DNA from: Novosphingobium sediminicola
GTDB lineage: Bacteria > Pseudomonadota > Alphaproteobacteria > Sphingomonadales > Sphingomonadaceae
Assembly: GCF_014196525.1 (NCBI RefSeq)
Contig: NZ_JACIDX010000005.1
Coordinates: 124,001-188,000, forward strand
Reading direction: 5' to 3'
Length of the DNA: 64,000 nt
Below are positions 35,309-44,577 of this stretch, piece after piece. The notes beneath the pieces were generated by a model, which saw only the letters and a list, made by a program, of their open reading frames with translations, did no database searches and had not been told where the DNA came from. The stretch's first letter is position 1; each line of letters starts with the position of its first letter. Made by a program: the position numbers and the translations under genes.

Positions 35309-36559
35309 ATGGAGCCAACCAACCCTCTGCAAATCGCCGACTATCGCCGATTTTGGATCGCCCGTTTCCTCTCATGGCTGTCGGGCTCGGGCATGGTGGT
35401 CATCATCGGCTATCAGCTTTATGATCTGGCGCGCCAATCCTATGGGATGACCATTGCCCAGGCCTCCTTCATGCTGGGGGTGCTGGGCTTTGTGCAATTC
35501 GTGCCGATGTTCCTGCTCACGCCGGTTTCGGGCGTGGTGGCCGACCGGTTCGACCGGCGCAAGATCGGGGCGATTTCGGTCTCGGTCGATATGGCCATGG
35601 CGCTCACGCTGGCGATCGCCACATGGCAGGGCTGGCTCAGCCTGCCGCTGGTGCTGTTTCTGGGCATGGCGCATGGCACGGCACGGGTGTTTGTCGGCCC
35701 TTCGGTGGGGGCCATTGCGCCGATGATCGTGCCGCCGGCGCTCTTGCCCCGCGCGATTGCGATGAATTCCATGGCGATGCAGTCGGGTACGATTGCCGGG
35801 CCTGCCGTAGCCGGGCTGCTGTTTGGCTGGCATCCCTCGCTGTTTTACTGGATGGCCGCCACGTTGCTGTGCGTTTCGGCGCTGGCCTTGCTGACGATCC
35901 GCCCCCTGCCCGCCCATGCCGCCAATCGCGAGACCCATCCGATGCGCATGGCGTGGGAAGGGCTGAGTTTTGTGCGCGGCAATCCGTTCCTGCTGGGCTG
36001 CATCACGCTTGATCTGTTCGCGGTGCTGCTGGCGGGCGCTACGGCGCTGCTGCCGGTCTATGCGCGCGATATCCTGCATGTCGGGCCGACAGGTCTGGGC
36101 GAAATGCGCGCGGCCCCGGCGGTGGGCGCGGCGGTGCTGGGCATCCTGTTGTCAATCAAACCGCTGGAGCGACGGGTGGGCATCACCATGCTCGGCTCGG
36201 TCGCGCTGTTTGGCGCGGCCACGGCGGTGTTTGCCGTTTCCACCAATTATGCGTTGTCGCTGGCCATGCTGGCGGTGTTGGGCGCGGCCGATATGATCAG
36301 CATGTTCGTGCGCTCGACCTTGGTCCAGATGCATACGCCCGATGAAATGCGCGGGCGGGTTTCGGCGATTTCGGGCCTTGCCATCGGCGCCTCCAACGAA
36401 TTGGGCGAGATGGAATCGGGCATTGCCGCATGGCTGCTGGGGGCGCAGGGTGCGGTGCTGTTTGGCGGCCTTGGCGCGGTGGCGGTGACGCTGATCTGGG
36501 CCTTTCTGTTTCCGCAAATCCGCAAAGCCAATCGCTTTACCCCCCAAGAGGATGACTAA
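35309..36559 (+). CDS. MFS transporter, EntS/MFS_3-like
   Basis: 416 residues with about twelve predicted membrane segments. The N-terminus has NPLQIADYRRFWIARFLSWL, the loop 2-3 motif DRFDRRKIGAISV, and a central hydrophilic break (RPLPAHAANRETHPMRMAW) followed by GLSFVRGNPFLLGCI. This layout is typical of the MFS_3 group, which includes enterobactin exporter EntS and macrolide efflux proteins. The ATG at 35309 follows an in-frame GTG. The substrate is unknown. It is 2 nt upstream of the dienelactone hydrolase gene. Confidence 0.82.
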   Translation: MEPTNPLQIADYRRFWIARFLSWLSGSGMVVIIGYQLYDLARQSYGMTIAQASFMLGVLGFVQFVPMFLLTPVSGVVADRFDRRKIGAISVSVDMAMALTLAIATWQGWLSLPLVLFLGMAHGTARVFVGPSVGAIAPMIVPPALLPRAIAMNSMAMQSGTIAGPAVAGLLFGWHPSLFYWMAATLLCVSALALLTIRPLPAHAANRETHPMRMAWEGLSFVRGNPFLLGCITLDLFAVLLAGATALLPVYARDILHVGPTGLGEMRAAPAVGAAVLGILLSIKPLERRVGITMLGSVALFGAATAVFAVSTNYALSLAMLAVLGAADMISMFVRSTLVQMHTPDEMRGRVSAISGLAIGASNELGEMESGIAAWLLGAQGAVLFGGLGAVAVTLIWAFLFPQIRKANRFTPQEDD

Positions 36560-36561
36560 TC

Positions 36562-37263
36562 ATGCTTGAGCCTGTTTCCTATCAGGATGGTGATGTTGCG
36601 CTGACCGGCTGGCTGGCCCGTCCGGCCGGAACGCCGCGCGCCGCGATCCTGATCTGGCCCACCATCGCCAATATCGGCCCCGCCATCGAGGCGCGCGCGC
36701 AGGCTTTGGCGCAGGAGGGCTATCTGGCCTTTGTCGGCGATTTTTATGGCGCGCCTGTCGCCAGTTTCGAGGCCTCCTTCCCGATGGCCGAGGCTTTGCG
36801 TGGGGATTGGGACCAGTATCGCACCCGCCTTCATGCCGCGCTTTCGGCATTGCGCACCCTGCCGGGTGCCGAAGGGCTCAAGGTCGGCGTGATCGGCTAT
36901 TGCATGGGCGGTCAGGCTGCGCTCGAACTGGCGCGGGACGGGGCCGACATTGCCGCTGCCGTCAGCTTCCACGGCGTGTTCGGCACGCAAAAACCCGCCG
37001 CCCCCGGCGCGGTCAAGGCGCGCATTCTGGTGCTGCATGGCGATGCCGACCCGCTGGCACCGCGCAGCGCCGTCATCGGCCTGTGGGAGGAACTGGACGC
37101 CGCCGGGGCCAATTGGCATTTCCACGCCTATGCAGGCGTACGCCATGGCTTTACCGACCCCGACAGCGATGCGCGCGGCAAGGACTTTCTGGGCTATAAC
37201 ACCAGCGCCGACCGTCAGAGCTGGGCCGCGATGCTCAGCTTCTTTGACGAGATCTTCGCTTAA
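36562..37263 (+). CDS. dienelactone hydrolase family protein
   Basis: 233 residues, alpha/beta-hydrolase. The nucleophile Cys is in GYCMGGQAAL, Asp in LHGDADPLAP and His in GVRHGFTDP, giving the Cys-Asp-His triad typical of dienelactone hydrolases. It may act on cyclic esters from aromatic degradation, though many members have other substrates. Starts 2 nt after the MFS gene, so probably co-transcribed. Its last four bases overlap the 3' end of convergent hisI. Confidence 0.85.
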   Translation: MLEPVSYQDGDVALTGWLARPAGTPRAAILIWPTIANIGPAIEARAQALAQEGYLAFVGDFYGAPVASFEASFPMAEALRGDWDQYRTRLHAALSALRTLPGAEGLKVGVIGYCMGGQAALELARDGADIAAAVSFHGVFGTQKPAAPGAVKARILVLHGDADPLAPRSAVIGLWEELDAAGANWHFHAYAGVRHGFTDPDSDARGKDFLGYNTSADRQSWAAMLSFFDEIFA

Positions 37264-37631
37264 CCTATCCGCGTCAGGGTGTCCCCATCCAGCTTGCGAT
37301 AAAAGCAGCTGGGGGCACCCGTGTGGCAGGCCGGGCCTTCCGGCTTGCACAGCATGACCAGCGCGTCCTGATCACAATCGACGCGAATTTCCTGTACCCG
37401 CAGAAAATGGCCCGAGGTTTCGCCCTTGAGCCAAAGCCGCCCGCGCGAGCGCGAATGGAAATGGGCCAGCCCCGTCTCACGCGTCTTGTCCAGCGCCTGC
37501 ACATCCATGAACGCCACCATCAGGATTTCCCGGCTGTCCGAATCGACCGCGATGGCCGTCAAAAGCCCCTGCGCATCGAAACGCGGCATAAAGGTGGAAC
37601 CGGATTCGCGCTCGATATTCCCGGCGGACAT
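37260..37631 (-). CDS. hisI: phosphoribosyl-AMP cyclohydrolase
   Basis: 123 residues from the ATG at 37629-37631 (MSAGNIERESGS), preceded by GGGAA at about 8 nt. An upstream extension to 37817 lacks homology. Metal-binding motifs VDCDQDALVM and CHTGAPSCFYR are intact. It opens the purine ring of PR-AMP in histidine synthesis. HisE is not fused and no other his gene is nearby, as often in alphaproteobacteria. No recognisable leader peptide is seen upstream. Confidence 0.95.
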   Translation of the reverse strand: MSAGNIERESGSTFMPRFDAQGLLTAIAVDSDSREILMVAFMDVQALDKTRETGLAHFHSRSRGRLWLKGETSGHFLRVQEIRVDCDQDALVMLCKPEGPACHTGAPSCFYRKLDGDTLTRIG

Positions 37632-37799
37632 ACGTAAAACTTCCCGTTCAAGGCGCCCCAGCCCTCTGCGGCGCGCGGTGATGTTGCGCGATAACCACAA
37701 CTGGGGGCGAAAATCCACACTTGCGATGATCGCCTCTTTATCTTTGGCCCGAAAAGTTGAAACAAATCGGTCACGGTCTTGAGGGAGATCGTATTGCCA
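37632..37799. other. gene-free stretch upstream of the candidate sRNA
   Basis: Forms the first half of a 357-nt gap between hisI and comF. It should contain the hisI promoter on minus and that of the candidate RNA on plus. I find no clear -35/-10 pair; open frames through it are shadows of the flanking genes. Confidence 0.4.
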
Positions 37800-37979
37800 G
37801 GCAGCGTAAAGCGCCACGGTTCAGGGAAATGCCAGCCAGCGCTGAAAGAGCGTTGCGCGGTAGAGAAGAGGGTTCAGGTGTGGTGGCCCATCAGGGGGGG
37901 ACACCAGTTGCGCTGAGAAGCGTCGCCTATCAGTTTCGTCACGTTAACGCCCGGAGGTCTGACCTCCGGGCGTTTTCTT
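37800..37979 (+). ncRNA. candidate structured small RNA
   Basis: No protein gene lies here, yet the plus strand ends in a very strong intrinsic terminator. Upstream of it are a hairpin closed by GGTGT/ACACC (37877-37881 with 37901-37905) with an inner CCC-ATCA-GGG, and CGCT-GAGA-AGCG (37911-37922), a perfect stem with a GNRA tetraloop. Both neighbouring genes are on minus, so neither can use this terminator. The 5' end is a guess. It does not match SRP RNA or tmRNA by eye; a 6S-like RNA is possible but unproven. Confidence 0.45.
37946..37979 (+). terminator. strong intrinsic terminator
   Basis: A perfect 14-bp inverted repeat AACGCCCGGAGGTC/GACCTCCGGGCGTT followed by TTTTCTT on the plus strand only. 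It ends 10 nt before the comF stop codon. Confidence 0.85.
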
Positions 37980-37988
37980 ATGGCGGGT

Positions 37989-38732
37989 TTACGCCAGCTC
38001 CTCGCCATGCACGCGGGCGAAACAGGCCACGATCACCCGCACCGCGCCCGCCTGCTCCAACGCGGCGATACAGGCATTGGTGGTCGCCCCGCTGGTCAGC
38101 ACATCGTCGGCCAGAATCACTTTTGCGCCATGCAGACGAGCCTTGCGGCCGGGATGGACATCAATTGCGCCGTTCAGCACCTTGGCCCGCTCCTGCGGCC
38201 CCAATCCGCCCAGCATCGGTGTTTTGCGCCGCCGCACCAGCGCATCGACCATCGGCTTTGCCCCGGTGTGCCGCGCGATCTCCTGCGTTAACAGGGCCGA
38301 TTGGTTGAAGCCCCGCCCCCACAGCCGCCAGCGATGCAGCGGCACCGGCACCACCAGCCATCCCGGCCCTACATCCTGCGCCCTCAAACGCGCCGCCATC
38401 AGCCGCCCCATCAGCCCGGCCAGCGCCACCCGCCGCCCATGCTTGAGCGCGATCACCAATTGGCGCGAGGTGTCATTATAAAGCGTGGCCGCCGCGACCC
38501 CATGATGGCGCGGCGCCTCAACCACGCATGTGTGGCACAGCAGGCCATCCTCGGCATGCGAGGCGGCCGCGCTGCTCAAAGGGCGCTGGCACAGTTGGCA
38601 CGAAGGATCGCCCGGCATCGCAAGGCCCGACCAGCAAGGCGCGCAAAGCCCGCCATGCGCGCTCACCCCTTCGCCGCACAAAGGGCAGCGCGGGGGAAAC
38701 AGCAGGTCGAGAACGGGCGAAAGGCGGCTCAT
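37989..38732 (-). CDS. comF: ComF-family phosphoribosyltransferase-like protein
   Basis: 247 residues from the ATG at 38730-38732 (MSRLSPVLDLLFPPRC). N-terminal zinc-finger cysteines (CPLCG, CAPCW, CQLCQ, CHTC) precede a type I PRTase domain with VPVPLHRWRLWGRGFNQS and the PRPP loop ILADDVLTSGATTNA. ComF proteins aid DNA uptake and recombination; their enzymatic activity is unclear. Divergent from the methyltransferase gene with 83 nt between. Confidence 0.92.
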   Translation of the reverse strand: MSRLSPVLDLLFPPRCPLCGEGVSAHGGLCAPCWSGLAMPGDPSCQLCQRPLSSAAASHAEDGLLCHTCVVEAPRHHGVAAATLYNDTSRQLVIALKHGRRVALAGLMGRLMAARLRAQDVGPGWLVVPVPLHRWRLWGRGFNQSALLTQEIARHTGAKPMVDALVRRRKTPMLGGLGPQERAKVLNGAIDVHPGRKARLHGAKVILADDVLTSGATTNACIAALEQAGAVRVIVACFARVHGEELA

Positions 38733-38815
38733 CGACAAAAGTCTAATGGCTGGTTTTGCCGGGGCAAGCACGAAGATCCTTGCAGGCGCGCGACGCAAAA
38801 GGCAGGACAGAGGCC

Positions 38816-39583
38816 ATGAGTCAGCCTCCTCGCATTTTCGCGCCGCACCGCCGCCTTGCTGCCCGCCGTCGGGCCATAATCCTGCAAAATCAGCCTAATG
38901 CCGCGCATTACCTGCTCGACGATATGGTTGAGGATGTGCTGGAACGGCTCTCCTTTGTGCAGATGGTGCCGCAGCGGGCGCTGGTGGTTGGCGACTGGAC
39001 CGGAGCGCTGGCGGCAAATCTGCGCGCACAGGGGGCCGAGGTGATTGAAGCCGATCCGGCGGGCCTGCGCGGGGCCATCGTGCTGGATGAGGAACAGCCC
39101 TATCTGCTGCGCGATTTCGATCTGATCGCCTCGCTCGGCACTCTGGATACGGTCAATGACCTGCCCGGCGCGCTGATCCATATGCGGCAGGCTTTGGCGC
39201 CGGGCGGGGTGATGATCGCCAGCTTTGCCGGGGCCGGGTCGCTGCCCGCGCTGCGCGCCATCATGATGGCCGCCGATGGGGACCGCCCCGCCGCCCGCAT
39301 GCACCCGATGGTCGATGTGCGCGCGGGCGCCCAATTGCTGCAACGCGCCGGCTTTGCCGATCCGGTCAGCGATGGGCGCTCGGTCAAGGTGCGGTTCCGC
39401 TCGCTGGCGGGGCTGGTGGGCGATGTGAGGGCGCAAGGATGGAGCGGGGTTTTGACCCAGAACGGTCCCGCTGTGGGCGAGGCCGGCTATGCCCGCGCGC
39501 TGGTGGCGTTCGATGAACAGGCTGAGGATGGGCGTGTGACCGAGGTGTTTGAGATTTTGACGTTGAGTGGGTGGAGAAGGTGA
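38816..39583 (+). CDS. SAM-dependent methyltransferase-like, BioC/NDUFAF5-like
   Basis: 255 residues from the ATG at 38816 (MSQPPRIFAPHRR). The opening IFAPHRRLAARRRA and HYLLDDMVEDVLERL resemble the NDUFAF5/BioC-type methyltransferases found beside comF in alphaproteobacteria. The SAM-binding region is degenerate: VVGDWTGALAANL replaces the usual glycine-rich loop, while LIASLGTLDTVNDLPGAL and APGGVMIASFAG are conserved. Mitochondrial NDUFAF5 hydroxylates a complex I subunit, so methylation is not certain. Its stop is 12 nt before repeat copy C. Confidence 0.75.
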   Translation: MSQPPRIFAPHRRLAARRRAIILQNQPNAAHYLLDDMVEDVLERLSFVQMVPQRALVVGDWTGALAANLRAQGAEVIEADPAGLRGAIVLDEEQPYLLRDFDLIASLGTLDTVNDLPGALIHMRQALAPGGVMIASFAGAGSLPALRAIMMAADGDRPAARMHPMVDVRAGAQLLQRAGFADPVSDGRSVKVRFRSLAGLVGDVRAQGWSGVLTQNGPAVGEAGYARALVAFDEQAEDGRVTEVFEILTLSGWRR

Positions 39584-39594
39584 AAGGGATAGGT

Positions 39595-39799
39595 GCGAGG
39601 GACTTGTCCCTCGCGCTCCCGTTAATGTCCGCGTTGCGGGTCGGGTTCGGCGTTTTGTGTCGGACGCGGGGTTGGAAAATAGAAAGCCTGCGGCGCCTTA
39701 TTTAGCGCCGCAGGCTTTTATCGATTTGAACGTCTCAGATCAGGCGCACACCCCATTAATGGGATTGCCAAGGGACGAGTCCCTTGGCCCGCCGGAGGC
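39595..39799. repeat. three-hairpin intergenic repeat, copy C
   Basis: Between the convergent methyltransferase and ppdK genes. The left arm stem is GCGAGGGAC/GTCCCTCGC (39595-39614) then CTCCCGTTAATGTCCGCG; it lacks the GCCTCCGGCGGG flank. The central stem is AAAGCCTGCGGCGC/GCGCCGCAGGCTTT (39683-39696 with 39705-39718). The right arm is CCATTAATGGGATT, stem GCCAAGGGAC/GTCCCTTGGC (39767-39788), then CCGCCGGAGGC. The element ends 9 nt before the ppdK stop codon. Confidence 0.88.
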
Positions 39800-39808
39800 A
39801 AAAGCCCC

Positions 39809-42472
39809 TTACCCCAAAGCCGCCTGCGCCGCCGCCAACCGAGCAATCGGCACACGGAAGGGCGAAGCCGAGACATAATCGAGGCCCGTCTTTTCGCAGA
39901 AAGCGATGGAGGCCGGATCGCCGCCATGCTCGCCGCAAATGCCCAGCTTGATGCCCGGCAGGGTCTTGCGCCCACGCTCGGCGGCCAGTTCGACAAGCTG
40001 CCCCACGCCCTCGACATCAAGGCTGACGAAGGGATCGCGCGCATAGATGCCCTGCTCGACATAGGCCGAGAGGAAGCGGGCCGCGTCATCGCGCGACACG
40101 CCCAGCGTGGTTTGCGTGAGGTCATTGGTGCCGAAGGAGAAGAACTTGGCCTCCTCGGCAATTTCGCCCGCCATCAGCGCCGCGCGCGGCAATTCGATCA
40201 TCGTGCCGACGAGGTAATCCAGCACCTTGCCCTTTTCGGCAAAGACCTGCGCAGCGGTACGGTCCACCAGAGCCTTCAGGATCGAAAGCTCCTTCTTGGT
40301 CGCCACCAGCGGGATCATCACTTCGGGCACCACCGCCTCGCCGGAGGCCAGCGCCACATCAACGGCGGCCTCAAAGATCGCGCGCGCCTGCATCTCATAG
40401 ATTTCCGGGAAGGTGATACCCAGACGGCACCCGCGATGGCCCAGCATCGGGTTGAATTCATGCAATTCGCCCGCACGGCGCTTCAAGGTTTCCACGCCGA
40501 TGCCGATGGCATCCGACAGTTCGGCAAATTCCGCCTCGCCATGCGGCAGGAATTCGTGCAGCGGCGGATCGAGCAGGCGGATCGTGACCGGCAGGCCCGC
40601 CATGATCTCGAAGATCGCATGGAAATCGGCGCGCTGTTCGGGCAGCAACTTGGCCAGAGCAGCACGGCGACCGTCCTCGTCCTCGGCCAGGATCATCTGG
40701 CGCACGGCTGAAATGCGGCCCGCGTCGAAGAACATATGCTCGGTGCGGCACAGACCGATACCTTCGGCGCCAAAGCTGCGCGCGGTGCGGCAGTCCTCGG
40801 GCGTTTCGGCATTGGTGCGAACCTTCATGCGGCGATGCTTGTCGGCCCAGACCATCAGCGTGCCGAAATCGCCCACCAGTTCAGGCTCGATGGTCGGCAC
40901 GGCGCCGCCCATGATGTCGCCCGTCGCGCCGTCCAGCGTGATGATGTCGCCTTCCTTCAGATCGCGCGTGCCGATCTTGAGGGTGCGGCTCTTCATGTCG
41001 ATGCTGACGCTGCTGGCGCCCGAGACGCAGGGACGGCCCATGCCGCGCGCCACCACGGCTGCGTGGCTGGTCATGCCGCCGCGCGCGGTCAGGATGCCCT
41101 TGGCTGCGTGCATGCCGTGGATGTCTTCGGGGCTGGTTTCAACGCGCACGAGGATGACGCTGTCGCCGCGCTCGGCCCGTGCCTGCGCCGTTTCGGCGTC
41201 CAGCACGATCGCACCCGAGGCCGCGCCCGGCGAGGCAGGAAGTCCCTTGCCCAGATAGTCGCGCTCCGCCTTGGGGTCGAGCGTGGGGTGCAGCAACTGA
41301 TCAAGCGCCATCGGATCAACGCGGCGAACCGCGCTGGCCTCGTCGATCAGGCCTTCGCCCACCATATCGACCGCCATCTTCAGCGCGGCCTTGGCCGTGC
41401 GCTTACCGCTTCGCGTTTGCAGCATCCACAGCTTATTGCGCTCGACGGTGAATTCGATGTCCTGCATGTCCTTGTAGTGCTTTTCCAGCAGTTCAAAGAC
41501 AGCGGCCAGTTCGGTATAGGCCTCGGGCATCGCCTCTTCCATCGAAAGCGGCTTGGCCCCGGCACGTTCGCGGGCGAATTTGGTCAGGTACTGCGGCGTG
41601 CGGATGCCCGCCACCACGTCTTCGCCCTGCGCGTTCACCAGCCATTCGCCGTAATAGGCCTTCTCGCCGGTTGCCGGATCGCGGGTGAAGGCAACGCCGG
41701 TGGCCGAGGTGTCGCCCATATTGCCGAACACCATCGCCTGCACGTTGACCGCCGTGCCCCAGTCGCCCGGAATGTCGTTCAGACGGCGATAGACCTTGGC
41801 GCGCTCGCTCTCCCAACTGTCGAACACAGCGCCGATCGCGCCCCACATCTGCTCATGCACATCCTGCGGGAACGGGCGGCCCAGCGCCTTTTCGACGATG
41901 GCCTTGTACTCACCGACCAGAGCCTGCCAATGCTCGGCTTCCAGCTCAACATCGGCGTAGAAACCGTTGTCTTCCTTGACGATTTCCAGAGCGTCCTCGA
42001 ACAGGTGATGGTCAATGCCCAGCACCACGTCGGAATACATCTGGATGAAGCGACGATAGGAATCCCACGCAAAACGCGGGTTGCCCGAACCCTGCGCCAG
42101 ACCCTGCACCGTCTCGTCATTGAGGCCAAGGTTGAGCACCGTGTCCATCATGCCCGGCATCGAAACCCGCGCGCCCGAACGCACCGAGACCAGCAGCGGA
42201 TTGGCCGTATCGCCAAACTTGCGGCCCGTGGAGCTTTCAACATGGGCCACGCCCGCAGCAACGCCGGCGCGCAGATCATCGTCAAAGCTCTTGCCATTCG
42301 CGTTATAGGTGGCGCAGACTTCGGTGCTGATCGTGAAGCCCGGCGGGACCGGCAGGCCGATCCCGGCCATTTCAGCCAGATTGGCGCCTTTGCCGCCGAC
42401 AACGGTCTTGTCGCGGCTGCGCGGGTCGGTCGAATTGGCGCCACCACCGAAATAGAATACGTATGCAGACAT
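39809..42472 (-). CDS. ppdK: pyruvate, phosphate dikinase
   Basis: 887 residues. N-terminal ATP-grasp part (GGKGANLAEMAGIGLPVPPG), central phosphohistidine domain with catalytic His in GGMTSHAAVVARGMGRPCVSG (split here: GGMTSHAAVV and GRPCVSG), and a C-terminal PEP/pyruvate TIM barrel with GICGEHGGDP carrying the catalytic Cys. It interconverts pyruvate + ATP + Pi and PEP + AMP + PPi, mainly for gluconeogenesis or PPi-linked glycolysis. It lies 50 nt downstream of glyS; the order glyQ-glyS-ppdK is common in alphaproteobacteria. Followed by repeat copy C. Confidence 0.97.
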   Translation of the reverse strand: MSAYVFYFGGGANSTDPRSRDKTVVGGKGANLAEMAGIGLPVPPGFTISTEVCATYNANGKSFDDDLRAGVAAGVAHVESSTGRKFGDTANPLLVSVRSGARVSMPGMMDTVLNLGLNDETVQGLAQGSGNPRFAWDSYRRFIQMYSDVVLGIDHHLFEDALEIVKEDNGFYADVELEAEHWQALVGEYKAIVEKALGRPFPQDVHEQMWGAIGAVFDSWESERAKVYRRLNDIPGDWGTAVNVQAMVFGNMGDTSATGVAFTRDPATGEKAYYGEWLVNAQGEDVVAGIRTPQYLTKFARERAGAKPLSMEEAMPEAYTELAAVFELLEKHYKDMQDIEFTVERNKLWMLQTRSGKRTAKAALKMAVDMVGEGLIDEASAVRRVDPMALDQLLHPTLDPKAERDYLGKGLPASPGAASGAIVLDAETAQARAERGDSVILVRVETSPEDIHGMHAAKGILTARGGMTSHAAVVARGMGRPCVSGASSVSIDMKSRTLKIGTRDLKEGDIITLDGATGDIMGGAVPTIEPELVGDFGTLMVWADKHRRMKVRTNAETPEDCRTARSFGAEGIGLCRTEHMFFDAGRISAVRQMILAEDEDGRRAALAKLLPEQRADFHAIFEIMAGLPVTIRLLDPPLHEFLPHGEAEFAELSDAIGIGVETLKRRAGELHEFNPMLGHRGCRLGITFPEIYEMQARAIFEAAVDVALASGEAVVPEVMIPLVATKKELSILKALVDRTAAQVFAEKGKVLDYLVGTMIELPRAALMAGEIAEEAKFFSFGTNDLTQTTLGVSRDDAARFLSAYVEQGIYARDPFVSLDVEGVGQLVELAAERGRKTLPGIKLGICGEHGGDPASIAFCEKTGLDYVSASPFRVPIARLAAAQAALG

Positions 42473-42522
42473 GATTAGACCAAGCCTCCCAGAACGAATC
42501 GGCCTTTGTAGTTTCCCTGCCC

Positions 42523-44577
42523 CTAGCCTTCGATCCGTGAGAAGTCAGCCACTTTGTGCGTTGCAGCACGCAATTGCGACAAAAGGCCTAGGCGCGCGGA
42601 GCGGATCCCCTGATCTTCGGCATTTACAGTGACGTGGTTAAAGAACTCGTCAACCGCGCTGCGCAAGCTGGCCAAGGCCGCCATGGCACCGGTGAAATCC
42701 TCATCCACCACGGCCTTTTCGGCGCGCGGCGCCGCATCGGCCAGCGCCGCCATCAGCGCCGCTTCGGCGGGTTCGGGCGCAGGATTGGTGACATTGGCGT
42801 CCCAGCCCTTCTTCTCCTCGGCCTTGAGGATATTGGCCGCGCGCTTGTAACCGGCCAGCAGGTTGCGGCCGTCGTCGGTCTGCACAAACGCCTGCAACGC
42901 ATGAACGCGGGCAAGCAGGCGCACGAGATCATCCTCGCCACCAAGCGCGAACACCGCGTCGATCAGATCGTGGCGAACGCCCGCTTCCTTTTGCTGGACC
43001 TTGAGGCGGTCGGCGAAGAAGGTAAGCAGGTCCTCGGCAGCGCCATTCACCGCCACACCCTGATCGCGATAGAGCCCCGCCGCAACCTCGAACAAGGGCA
43101 GCAAGTTCACACGGAGCCCGTTTTCCGTAATCAACCGGATCACGCCCAAAGCCGCACGGCGCAGCGCAAAGGGGTCCTTCGAACCGGTCGGCTTGAGATC
43201 AGCGCCAAAGAAGCCGACCAGCGCATCCACCTTGTCGATGATCGCGGTCAAGATCGCAGCACCCTCGCCCGGCAATTCGTCCGACTGGCCCGCAGGCTTG
43301 TAGTGATCGCGGATGGCGGCCACCACCGGCGCGGGCAGCCCTTCGGCGGCGGCGTAATAACCGCCCATGAGGCCCTGCAATTCGGGAAATTCGCCCACCA
43401 TTTCGGTGACGAGATCGGCCTTGAGAATGGCGGCTGCGGCGCGGGCATGATCGACGCTGTCGGCCAGCGCGCCCTGAAACGCACCGGTCAGCGCGACAAA
43501 GCGCTCCTGACGCTGCGCCACCGTGCCCAGCTTCTCATGGAACGTAATCCGTTCCAACTTCTTCGCCTGAACCGCCAGCGGCGTCTTCAGATCCTGCTGC
43601 CAGAAGAAACGTGCATCGCTCAAACGCGCGGCCAGCACCTTGCGGTTGCCCGCGATGATGCCCTCGCCGCCGTCGATGGCGTCGATATTAGCGGTGCAGA
43701 CGAAGGCATTGGCCAGCTTGCCCGAAGCATCTTCGCACACGAAATACTTCTGGTTCACGCGCGCGGTCAACTGGATCACCTCGGGCGGAACCTCAAGGAA
43801 AGCCTCGTCAAACCGGCCCAGCAAAGGCTGCGGCCATTCGGTCAGGCCCGCATTCTCGACCACCAGACCTTCGTCCTCAACCAAGGTCAGACCGGCGGCA
43901 GAGGCCGCCTCCCCGGCCTTGGCGCGGATGATGTCCTGACGCTCTTCGTGGTTCACCAGAACATGCGCCGCGCGCAGGTCATCGGCATAGCTGTCGGCAT
44001 CGGCCACCGAAACCGCGCCGGTCGAATGGAAACGATGCCCCACCGTATCACGGCCCGACACGATCCCGCCAACCTCACAATCGACCACCACGCCATCGAG
44101 CAGCGCAACGATGCCCTGAAGCGGACGCACCCAGCGCAGGCTCTCGGTGGAAAGCGAAGCGGCACCCCAGCGCTGCGATTTGGGCCAGCTGAACCCGCGC
44201 ACGATGCCCGGAATCGCCTCGGCCAGCACATCGGCGGTCGCGCGGCCCGGCTTTTCGGTCACGGCGAAGAACACGCCATCGCGCTCTTCCAATTGTTCGC
44301 GGGTCAGTCCCGTCTTGCGCAGAAACCCGGCCAGTGCCTGCTCCGGCGCCGAAGCCTTAGGCCCCTTCACTTCCTCACGCACCGCCTGCGTCGCCACCGG
44401 CAGCCCCCGCGCGATCAACGCCAGACGGCGCGGCGTCGACCACAGCGTCAGTTCACCAACCGCAACGCCCGCCGCCGCCATTTGGCCGCGAAACAGCTTT
44501 TCCAGTTCGGCCCGCGCGCCCGCCTGCATCCGCGCGGGAATTTCCTCGCTGCGCAGTTCAAGAAGGAAATCGCTCAT
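42523..44577 (-). CDS. glyS: glycyl-tRNA synthetase beta subunit
   Basis: 684 residues from the ATG at 44575-44577 ([17 protein letters not shown]), overlapping the glyQ stop by ATGA. Conserved blocks: [19 protein letters not shown], the HD-like region and [19 protein letters not shown], and the C-terminal anticodon-binding domain. Provides tRNA binding in the alpha2beta2 bacterial enzyme. Confidence 0.96.
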   Translation of the reverse strand: MSDFLLELRSEEIPARMQAGARAELEKLFRGQMAAAGVAVGELTLWSTPRRLALIARGLPVATQAVREEVKGPKASAPEQALAGFLRKTGLTREQLEERDGVFFAVTEKPGRATADVLAEAIPGIVRGFSWPKSQRWGAASLSTESLRWVRPLQGIVALLDGVVVDCEVGGIVSGRDTVGHRFHSTGAVSVADADSYADDLRAAHVLVNHEERQDIIRAKAGEAASAAGLTLVEDEGLVVENAGLTEWPQPLLGRFDEAFLEVPPEVIQLTARVNQKYFVCEDASGKLANAFVCTANIDAIDGGEGIIAGNRKVLAARLSDARFFWQQDLKTPLAVQAKKLERITFHEKLGTVAQRQERFVALTGAFQGALADSVDHARAAAAILKADLVTEMVGEFPELQGLMGGYYAAAEGLPAPVVAAIRDHYKPAGQSDELPGEGAAILTAIIDKVDALVGFFGADLKPTGSKDPFALRRAALGVIRLITENGLRVNLLPLFEVAAGLYRDQGVAVNGAAEDLLTFFADRLKVQQKEAGVRHDLIDAVFALGGEDDLVRLLARVHALQAFVQTDDGRNLLAGYKRAANILKAEEKKGWDANVTNPAPEPAEAALMAALADAAPRAEKAVVDEDFTGAMAALASLRSAVDEFFNHVTVNAEDQGIRSARLGLLSQLRAATHKVADFSRIEG

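Noticed and set aside
37861..37930. CTGAGA in the candidate RNA, resembling a TPP riboswitch thi-box
   Set aside because: The rest of the thi-box (CCTGATCTGG-like core) is missing, and no thiamine gene is downstream on plus.
37800..37979. SRP RNA as identity of the candidate RNA
   Set aside because: The conserved GGAAGCAGCC-type loop is absent.
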